This document shows, piece after piece, positions 12,806 to 22,416 of a stretch of DNA of 22,416 nt. This DNA comes from JBFXAN01 sp050184225 (GTDB taxonomy: Bacteria; Chloroflexota; Dehalococcoidia; CAUJGQ01): the NCBI GenBank assembly GCA_050184225.1, contig JBFXAN010000105.1, forward strand, positions 1 to 22,416. The letters are read 5' to 3'. Numbering within the stretch: position 1 is the first letter of the stretch; every line of letters starts with the position of its first letter. Both the position numbers and the translations under genes were made by a program. The notes below the pieces were generated by a model. That model did not search any database and was not told where the DNA came from. It saw only the letters and a list, made by a program, of their open reading frames with translations.

Positions 12806-13306
12806 ATGACCACGAGTGTGTTGATGGCTGAGCGGCCGCAGATTTCGAGCGACCATTCCGTGTTGGTGACGCGCCCGGTTGATGCGCGCGGGCGTGGGGC
12901 GGGATCTGACTCCTATTGGTTGGCGACGGTGCAGCCCGATGGCCGGCCGCACATCCTGCCGGTGCTGGAGGTTTGGCTGGACGGCGCGTTGTACGTGAGT
13001 GCAGGACATTTCGCCAGCGACACCGCGCCGCGAGCGGACGCCTCGTGCTACGTGATCTCGGTCGGCAGGGACGCGCCCGACCTGATCGTTGAAGGTGGCG
13101 CGACGCCGGTGCGCGATGGCGCGACGCTGCGCCGGGTGGCGGCCGAATACCGTGTCCGGTACGGCTGGCCGGTTTCGCCGCGGGCGGGCGGCTTTGGCGA
13201 CGAGGGCGCCGGCGTCCTGCCATACGAGGTCTACGAAGCGACGCCCACGGCGGTGATCGGCTTCGACCCAGAGTCGCCGCTCGATGCGGCCCGCTGGTGC
13301 TTCTGA
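12806..13306 (+). CDS. Pyridoxamine 5'-phosphate oxidase-family (FMN split-barrel) protein
   Basis: The first half carries the split-barrel signature SYWLATVQPDGRPHILPVLE with the following VWLDGALYVSAG, typical of FMN- or F420-binding PNPOx-like proteins. The protein has 166 residues, a normal length for the family, from the ATG at 12806 (AGGA about 9 bases upstream); a GTG 15 bases earlier is an alternative. The C-terminal part ends GFDPESPLDAARWCF, with the Arg-Trp pair usual in this group (family ending TRWRF). Substrate cannot be told from the sequence; most such proteins are flavin-linked oxidoreductases, and a number are annotated as general stress proteins. Confidence 0.8.
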   Translation: MTTSVLMAERPQISSDHSVLVTRPVDARGRGAGSDSYWLATVQPDGRPHILPVLEVWLDGALYVSAGHFASDTAPRADASCYVISVGRDAPDLIVEGGATPVRDGATLRRVAAEYRVRYGWPVSPRAGGFGDEGAGVLPYEVYEATPTAVIGFDPESPLDAARWCF

Positions 13307-13502
13307 GCCGGACACCCCGAGATATTCATGATCGAGCCCGAATCCCCCGGTTGAACGCCATGGCAGACCGCGTGCCGTCCGGCGCGCGGGAAACAACCGG
13401 ATTGTCCACGACCACATCGCCGCGCTCTGCACACGCGCGGCGGCTCGACCACCACGACGGCGTCGCCGTTGCGTGATCCCGAGAAAGAGGACCCTTCAAC
13501 CA
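13307..13502. other. Intergenic region with a GC-rich hairpin
   Basis: GCCGCGC (13419-13425) and GCGCGGC (13435-13441) form a perfect 7-bp stem with a 9-base loop. There is no U-run, so termination is uncertain. No gene is supported here. Confidence 0.3.
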
Positions 13503-14519
13503 ATGAATACCGAAACCCGGCCACTGATGGCCGAACACATCGCCGCCGCCGCGCGGCTGCTGGCCGAACGCCATCGCATCGATCGGACCCGCACGCCGGC
13601 GCTGTCGCCGCGATTCGAAGATTCCGGGGCTGCCCGGAGCCAGATCGAGGCCGGCCTTGCCGATCCGCTCGCCCGCGGCGTCGTCGCGATCCGGGGCGAT
13701 GCCGTGGTCGGATTCTTGATCGGGAAGGTGTCGCTGCCCTCGACCGCGTGGCACGGAGGATACCGGCCGCGGCGCGCCGGGACGGTCGTCTATGCCGGCT
13801 ATGCCGCGATCGGGCCGGCGGCGACGGAGACGTACCGGCAGCTGTATGCGGCGCTGGCGCTCTTCTTCATCGACCACGGCGCCTTCCTCCACGAGATCGA
13901 GATCAACGCCGCCGACGACGCGGCGCTGCGGGCCTGGGTGTCGCTTGGGTTCGGACAGACCCTGACCCTGGCCGCGCGCGATACCACACCGCTCGACGGC
14001 GCTGCATCCGTCGACATCGAGATCGATCGGGCGGGACCGGAGGATATCGACATCATCATGAAGCTGGGGGATGACCTCGCCCGGCATCACAACACCGCGC
14101 CGATCTTCCTGCCCTACATTCCCGAGGAAACCAATGGAGGCTTCCGCGGCTACGAGCTCGAACTTCTGCAAAAGCCGGAGAACGCGCACTGGGTCGCCTA
14201 TCGCGACGGCCGGCCGGCGGGGATGCAGACGTTCCACGAGCAGGACTTCGCCGAGATGGCGCGGCCGGATCGTTCTGTCTACCTCTTCTTCGGCGTGACC
14301 GCGCCGGAGGCGCGCGGCGGCGGACTTGGTACCGCCATCCTGCGGCATGCAATGAAATGGGCGCGCGAGGAGGGGTACGAGCGCTGCACGCTCCACTTCC
14401 TCTCGGCCAACATCACCGGCGCCCGCTTCTGGCTCGGGAGCGGCTTTCAACCGCTGACGATGCAGATGGAGCGCCAGGTGGATGACCGTCTCGGCTGGGC
14501 CAGGGCGGGTGATGCGTGA
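13503..14519 (+). CDS. Double GNAT acetyltransferase
   Basis: A protein of 338 residues from ATG 13503 that folds as two GNAT modules in tandem. The C-terminal module has a clear acetyl-CoA loop ARGGGLGTAILRHAMKW (around residue 270) and the following FLSANITGARFWLGSGF. The N-terminal module lacks an obvious RxxGxG/A loop and is probably a non-catalytic GNAT-like fold, a common layout in proteins such as the mycothiol synthase type. A GTG at 13473 is an alternative start; the ATG has only a modest upstream GAGGA. Substrate is unknown. A strong hairpin terminator follows 50 bases downstream. Confidence 0.8.
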   Translation: MNTETRPLMAEHIAAAARLLAERHRIDRTRTPALSPRFEDSGAARSQIEAGLADPLARGVVAIRGDAVVGFLIGKVSLPSTAWHGGYRPRRAGTVVYAGYAAIGPAATETYRQLYAALALFFIDHGAFLHEIEINAADDAALRAWVSLGFGQTLTLAARDTTPLDGAASVDIEIDRAGPEDIDIIMKLGDDLARHHNTAPIFLPYIPEETNGGFRGYELELLQKPENAHWVAYRDGRPAGMQTFHEQDFAEMARPDRSVYLFFGVTAPEARGGGLGTAILRHAMKWAREEGYERCTLHFLSANITGARFWLGSGFQPLTMQMERQVDDRLGWARAGDA

Positions 14520-14571
14520 CGTGGGAATCTCCGATGCATGCAGGCGAGGGACGCCACGCCGCCTGACACAG

Positions 14572-14612
14572 ACGCCGAGGAATCCACTGGGTTCCTCGGC
14601 GTTATGTCTTTC
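14572..14612 (+). terminator. Intrinsic terminator after the GNAT gene
   Basis: ACGCCGAGGAA (14572-14582) and TTCCTCGGCGT (14592-14602) make a perfect 11-bp stem with a 9-base loop, followed by the T-rich tail TATGTCTTTC. This is the best intrinsic terminator in the window. Confidence 0.75.
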
Positions 14613-14754
14613 TCGAATCGCCTGGAGAAAAAGCTCGGCGGCGTGTCGATCCGGCGTCTCCTCGTTCGTCGTGTTGATAGAGCCAGGGCTGCCATCGTGA
14701 CGGGACCGTCCGGGCGCCGGCTTCGAACACAGACGGACAAGGAGACCTGACGCT
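14613..14754. other. Upstream region of the reductase gene
   Basis: No gene is supported. The gap must hold the promoter for the reductase operon because a terminator precedes it; TTGATA near 14675 is a possible -35 box without a clear -10 partner. Confidence 0.25.
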
Positions 14755-15312
14755 ATGCGGAAGATTGTTGCGGGGCTGTTCGTGTCGTTAGACGGTGTCG
14801 TCGAAGCGCCGGATCAGTGGCACTTTCCCTACTTCAACGAAGAGATGGGCGAGGCGGTCACGTCGCAGATGGCTGCTTCAGACGCGATGCTGCTGGGGCG
14901 GGTGACCTATGAGGAGTTCGCCGGGTACTGGTCGCAGCAGGGCAGTGAGGTGGAGATGGCGGACCAGATGAACAGTACACCCAAGTTCGTCGTCTCCACG
15001 AGCCTGGAGTCGGCGGCGTGGCAGAACACGACCGTGATCCGAGGCAACCCGGTTGAGGAATTGACCAGGCTGAAGCAGGAGCCGGGGAAAGATATCGCCG
15101 TCGTCGGCAGTGCCACCCTCGTCCGCTCGCTGCTGCGGGATAATCTCCTCGACGAGCTGCGGCTGCTGGTGCATCCGATCGTCGTCGGGCAGGGCACGCA
15201 CCTCTTTCCGGAGGGTACGGAGCAGACACCGCTGAAGCTCGTGGATGCAAAGATCTTCAGCACGGGTGTCTTGTATCTCACCTATCAGCCGGCTGCCGCC
15301 GCGGGCGCCTGA
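14755..15312 (+). CDS. RibD C-terminal/dihydrofolate reductase-like protein
   Basis: The N-terminus MRKIVAGLFVSLDGVVEAPD is the hallmark of the RibD_C group of dihydrofolate reductase-like proteins (YyaP/YwjB type). Further family signs are MLLGRVTYEEFAGYW (about residues 45-59), a KFVVSTSLES strand and the nucleotide-binding DIAVVGSATLVRSLLRDNL, then ELRLLVHPIVVGQGTHLF. The length of 185 residues is normal. NADPH-linked reduction is expected from the fold, but the substrate is unknown, and these proteins seldom replace folate-reducing DHFR. AAGGAG lies 10 bases before the ATG. The DUF3052-like gene follows 44 bases after the stop, probably in one operon. Confidence 0.85.
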   Translation: MRKIVAGLFVSLDGVVEAPDQWHFPYFNEEMGEAVTSQMAASDAMLLGRVTYEEFAGYWSQQGSEVEMADQMNSTPKFVVSTSLESAAWQNTTVIRGNPVEELTRLKQEPGKDIAVVGSATLVRSLLRDNLLDELRLLVHPIVVGQGTHLFPEGTEQTPLKLVDAKIFSTGVLYLTYQPAAAAGA

Positions 15313-15356
15313 TGCCGGCGCATCCGGCATCACCGAAGGAATCGAAAGGAACATCG

Positions 15357-15755
15357 ATGGCAACCAAGACGGTCGCGGAAAAGCTGCTGATCAAGCCAAA
15401 CACCACGGTCTGGGCGTCGGATGCCTCTCGCATCGATCTGATCCAGCCGCTTCCCCTACACGTGCGCAGCGTCGAGGGACTGGACCAGGCGGAAACGGCC
15501 CTGATCTTCGCCGACGATGCCGCCTCGCTCCGTGCGATCCTGACCGCACACCGGGAGCAGCTGACCCTGCCGGCGACGATCTGGGTGGCCTATCCCAAGG
15601 CGAACCGGGCCGACATCAACCGCGACAGCGTCTGGCCGATCGTCGGTGAGTACGGCCTGCGCCCGATCGGGCAGGTGGCCGTGGACGGTGTGTGGTCGGC
15701 GCTGCGGTTTCGTCCGCTGAAGGAGGGTGAGGCGCCGTTTACCGGCGGCCGGTAG
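15357..15755 (+). CDS. DUF3052-like protein
   Basis: From the ATG at 15357 (AAGGA about 7 bases upstream) the protein has 132 residues and starts ATKTVAEKLLIKPNTTVWAS. It continues with an Ala-rich fold (TALIFADDAASLRAILTAHR), WVAYPKANRADINRDSVWPI and ends VWSALRFRPLKEGE. This matches the small DUF3052-like family, in which the 'YPK...DINRD.LW' region is conserved. Function is unknown. A longer frame back to 15312 overlaps the upstream stop and has no family match. It is probably co-transcribed with the reductase-like gene. Confidence 0.75.
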   Translation: MATKTVAEKLLIKPNTTVWASDASRIDLIQPLPLHVRSVEGLDQAETALIFADDAASLRAILTAHREQLTLPATIWVAYPKANRADINRDSVWPIVGEYGLRPIGQVAVDGVWSALRFRPLKEGEAPFTGGR

Positions 15756-15928
15756 CCACACCGTGACGGTGGTGGCGCGGCCAGATGTGAGCGACGCACA
15801 ATAATGGGTCTGGTTCCCCGCTACAGGCGTTGATTCGGATCTACACTGGCGCTGGCAGCTCGATCATGGTTGGTCAGGCAAGGTTCCTTTCGACGTCGCG
15901 GAAGGCGGCGCCGGCGCGGAGGGCGATC

Positions 15929-16684
15929 GTGGACCGTCAAGCGTTCATCAAGTACGGCGCGGAACTGACCGGTACCTTTGTGCTCGTCGCGGGTGGAGTT
16001 GGCTGTGCGGTGATCGCCGGGCCACAGGTGGGGTTCGTGGGGGTGTCGCTCGCGTTCGGCCTGGCGCTGCTGGCGATGGTGTATGCGATCGGGCCGATTT
16101 CGGGATGTCACATCAATCCGGCGGTCACGTTTGGGGCGCTGATCTGCCGCCGGATCCCTCCCCGCGATGTGCTGGGCTACGTGGTGGCGCAGGTGATCGG
16201 CGCGATTGTGGCGGCGGGGATCATTCTGATCATCGCCAAGGGGATTCCGGGTGGATACGACGCGGGGACGGCGGGACTCGGCGCGAATGGTTATGACACG
16301 CACTCCCCTGATGGCTATGCGCTCGGCGCCGCCTTTCTCGCCGAAGTCCTGCTGACCGCGTTCCTGGTCTTCACCGTGCTGGGAGCGACCGACGAAGAGG
16401 CGCCGGTCGGCTTTGCCGGGCTGGCGATCGGGCTGGTGCTGACGCTGATTCACCTGGTTGGCATCCCGATCACGAATACTTCGGTCAACCCGGCCCGGAG
16501 CATCGGTCCGGCGATCTTCGTCGGTGGGTGGGCGTTGGAGCAGCTCTGGCTGTTCATCGTCGCGCCGTTGGTCGGCGCCGGATTGGCCGGTGTCCTTCAT
16601 CTGGTGTTGCATCAGACGTCGAAGCTGACGCTTGCCGAAGCCGAGCAGGCGCTGGAAAGCCAGCAGGCCGAGCGGCTCGACTAA
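15929..16684 (+). CDS. aqpZ: Aquaporin Z-type water channel
   Basis: An inner-membrane channel of 251 residues with six membrane segments and two half-helices. The pore signatures are SGCHINPAVTFG in loop B and TNTSVNPARSIGP in loop E. The narrow filter looks like that of water-selective AqpZ: Phe in SLAFGLALL, His in LTLIHLVGIPI, Thr in TNTSV, and Arg after the second NPA. A GTG at 15929 is chosen as start because GGAGGG lies 5 bases upstream and the product then begins with the first membrane segment region (DRQAFIKYGAELTGTFVLV). Longer starts (15830 or 15866) add an uncharacteristic basic leader. Loop E is preceded by a long periplasmic stretch, GGYDAGTAGLGANGYDTHS. Confidence 0.9.
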   Translation: MDRQAFIKYGAELTGTFVLVAGGVGCAVIAGPQVGFVGVSLAFGLALLAMVYAIGPISGCHINPAVTFGALICRRIPPRDVLGYVVAQVIGAIVAAGIILIIAKGIPGGYDAGTAGLGANGYDTHSPDGYALGAAFLAEVLLTAFLVFTVLGATDEEAPVGFAGLAIGLVLTLIHLVGIPITNTSVNPARSIGPAIFVGGWALEQLWLFIVAPLVGAGLAGVLHLVLHQTSKLTLAEAEQALESQQAERLD

Positions 16685-16945
16685 CCGAACCGACGCACTC
16701 CCAGGCGCCCCGGCGCCACGAATGTGGGGCTGATCTTGCCTTCCACGTATCAATAACGTATCGTAGCGTGGTACTCCGTACCCTACGTGCACAGTTGCGT
16801 GACGGCAGTAGTCCCTGGAGTCCCTGTTCGATACGGGGTTCTGCGTCTCTGGGGTCTCTTTCCTATTCCCGTCGCATCCGGGCTGTTGCTCTGACGGAGG
16901 CTGAAACGTATTGGCAAGTCACCCTTCAGCGAAGAGGCGGACCCC
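16685..16945 (+). promoter_or_regulatory. Leader region of gltB with a two-part hairpin
   Basis: No gene is supported in this 261-bp gap. CGTAG (16762-16766) pairs with CTACG (16783-16787), and inside it GGTAC (16770-16774) pairs with GTACC (16778-16782) around a TCC loop, with CGT bulged on one side. Just upstream ACGTATCAATAACGTATC repeats the ACGTATC unit. The region is a sensible place for the gltB promoter and nitrogen control. No known riboswitch class is recognised. Confidence 0.35.
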
Positions 16946-21583
<4,638 letters not shown>

Positions 21584-21614
21584 CAGCATCCAACAATCGG
21601 GTTGATCTATCGGA

Positions 21615-21646
21615 CGCCGGGCGGGATTAGAATTTCCCGTCCGGCG
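21615..21646 (+). terminator. Hairpin behind gltB, probable terminator
   Basis: CGCCGGGCGGGA (21615-21626) pairs with TCCCGTCCGGCG (21635-21646), with one G-U pair on the plus-strand RNA and an 8-base AT-rich loop. It lies 31 bases after the gltB stop. A U-tail is missing, so its efficiency is uncertain. Confidence 0.55.
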
Positions 21647-21672
21647 CGTCCGGAAGGCCGTACAATCGGGCT

Positions 21673-21834
21673 ATGACGGTCCGTGAACCAAGTGCCGCAG
21701 ATGATGCCGAGGTCGTGCATGCAGCTGCTCGTCTCCGTGAGCGTGCTTCGGCATTCCTGGAAAGTGTTCAACTCCTCCCCTGTTGCGCCGGTTTGGCGAA
21801 CCTGAGTTCACAGGCAGCTATCGATTTGGCCTGA
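21673..21834 (+). pseudogene. N-terminal part of a frameshifted nucleotidyltransferase-like gene
   Basis: The ATG at 21673 opens a frame reading TVREPSAADDAEVVHAAARL and then RERASAFLESVQLLP, helical sequence that suits the start of the gene downstream. After the CCCC run at 21777-21780 the frame loses sense and stops at 21832-21834, while the continuation LLRRFGEPEFTGSYRFGL is in the -1 frame. One extra C in the run restores one protein of about 207 residues. Family identity of this part is inferred from the join. Confidence 0.55.
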
Positions 21835-22295
21835 TGACCCGAAACGACATTGATGTGGCGCTCCGTACGCCGCGGCCCAGCTTTACGCTCGTCCTCGATC
21901 TTGTGACGCGGCTGCGCGAGCGTGGATTCAACAACTACTGGCTGTTCGACAACCTCGAGAATGGATGGCCCGAAGATCCGCGTCACATCATCTGTGAGGC
22001 GTGGTACGGCTTTTATGACACCCGCGTCCCGGATGATGATCGCTGGTCTGTCGGCATCGCCATTGCTACCCCTGAGGAGGCCGAACGTGTGATGGCGCTG
22101 ACACTGAGAGTTGAGCGTGCCATCACCAACAATCCCGAACTGCGAGCTGCAATCTTGAGGCTCAAGTTCGGCTTAGCTGCAAAGTATGGCCCAAAGAGAT
22201 TCACTGGCAAGCAGGTGTACGAAGCTGTGCTTGATGATGGCGTGCGTACAATTGAGGAGTTCGAGCAGCTTCAGGAGTCAAGGGCAACGGTCTGA
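21783..22295 (+). CDS. Nucleotidyltransferase-like protein, main part
   Basis: The segment EPEFTGSYRFGLMTRNDIDV is a nucleotidyltransferase-type core: a Gly-Ser turn followed by Asp-x-Asp, the metal-binding pair. Then come a helical region (TLVLDLVTRLRERGF), the pattern CEAWYGFYDT with a strand WSVGIAIA, and a helical tail including KRFTGKQVYEAVLDDGV. Similar proteins are often annotated as hypothetical or nucleotidyltransferase-domain proteins; the target is unknown. Inside this frame the only start is a TTG at 21783 with no ribosome binding site, so translation probably begins at 21673 and the join at the CCCC run is a deletion or sequencing error. The stop is at 22293-22295. Confidence 0.65.
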   Translation: MRRFGEPEFTGSYRFGLMTRNDIDVALRTPRPSFTLVLDLVTRLRERGFNNYWLFDNLENGWPEDPRHIICEAWYGFYDTRVPDDDRWSVGIAIATPEEAERVMALTLRVERAITNNPELRAAILRLKFGLAAKYGPKRFTGKQVYEAVLDDGVRTIEEFEQLQESRATV

Positions 22296-22336
22296 GGCGA
22301 CTGATGTGGGTTAGTGAGATGAGTTGGCAGAGTGAA

Positions 22337-22387
22337 TCCTCGGTCGGATGGTGGTTGTTGCGAGGCAACGACCATGACGACCGAGGA
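22337..22387 (+). promoter_or_regulatory. Long hairpin over the start of a transposase-like gene
   Basis: TCCTCGGTCG (22337-22346) pairs with CGACCGAGGA (22378-22387), and inside it GGTTGTTGC (22353-22361) pairs with GCAACGACC (22365-22373, one G-U pair) around a GAG loop. The ATG at 22374 sits between the two right-hand arms. Such a fold would hide the start in long read-through transcripts, a known way for insertion sequences to limit transposase. Confidence 0.5.
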
Positions 22388-22416
22388 CTTGCTCATTGTA
22401 CTGTTCTGCGCGATCG
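22374..22416 (+). CDS. Start of a probable transposase gene (cut by window end)
   Basis: Only 14 codons are visible, reading MTTEDLLIVLFCAI. This resembles the N-terminus of IS982-type DDE transposases, which often begin with a short helix ending in Phe-Cys-x-Ile-Asp-Asp. The evidence is thin and rests on a few residues plus the hairpin covering the start. It would mark an insertion sequence next to the frameshifted nucleotidyltransferase-like gene. It could instead be another small protein. Confidence 0.4.
   Translation, partial: MTTEDLLIVLFCAI

Noticed and set aside
13326..14450. Minus-strand frame opposite the double GNAT gene
   Set aside because: Arg/Gly-rich low-complexity translation, no motif; the plus-strand GNAT signature is clear.
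14538..14750. Small plus-strand frame of 70 codons before the reductase gene
   Set aside because: It runs through the terminator hairpin, has no clear ribosome binding site and no recognisable pattern.
15821..16792. Minus-strand frame of about 323 codons opposite the aquaporin gene
   Set aside because: Rich in Arg, Asp and His, as expected from reverse reading of GC-rich membrane protein codons; no motif.

Overview
GC-rich bacterial DNA with two parts: a minus-strand prophage-like block (about 1-12195) and a plus-strand chromosomal block (about 12236-22416). The large glutamate synthase chain, an AqpZ-type aquaporin, a DUF3052-like protein and small FMN- or GNAT-type enzymes, together with the high GC, fit a Chloroflexota (Thermomicrobia/Sphaerobacter-like) or actinobacterial-like host. 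This placement is inference and weakly held. No rRNA, tRNA or CRISPR array was seen.

The prophage-like block is transcribed right to left. It starts with a zinc-ribbon/HTH protein (12046) and three overlapping small genes (11559-10985), the first probably a ribbon-helix-helix protein preceded by a 26-bp perfect palindrome. A RepB-like primase/replication protein (10985-9270) follows, with a striking inverted-repeat cluster inside its gene. Then come two small zinc-ribbon proteins, an excisionase-type HTH protein (7956), an HELGH metalloprotease-like protein (7637), a zinc-finger protein in the small-terminase position (6861), terminase ATPase and nuclease parts, a very large tail tape measure protein and the start of one more tail-side gene running off the left edge. 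Portal, protease, capsid and connector genes, normally between terminase and tape measure, are absent. A plus-strand cassette (8066-8889) interrupts the block: two coupled uncharacterised genes and a possible 42-aa hydrophobic peptide.

The chromosomal block begins with an N-terminally truncated DinB-like gene against the phage boundary. It continues with a pyridoxamine-phosphate-oxidase-like protein, a double GNAT protein with a good terminator behind it, a likely operon of a RibD/DHFR-like reductase and a DUF3052-like protein, an aquaporin, a complete gltB without an adjacent gltD, a frameshifted nucleotidyltransferase-like gene, and the first codons of a probable transposase under a long hairpin.

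Three genes (tape measure, terminase, nucleotidyltransferase-like) each carry a -1 frameshift that is repaired by adding one base to a short run of C or G. This suggests either systematic homopolymer undercalling in the source assembly or parallel decay, and it affects how each of these genes should be read.
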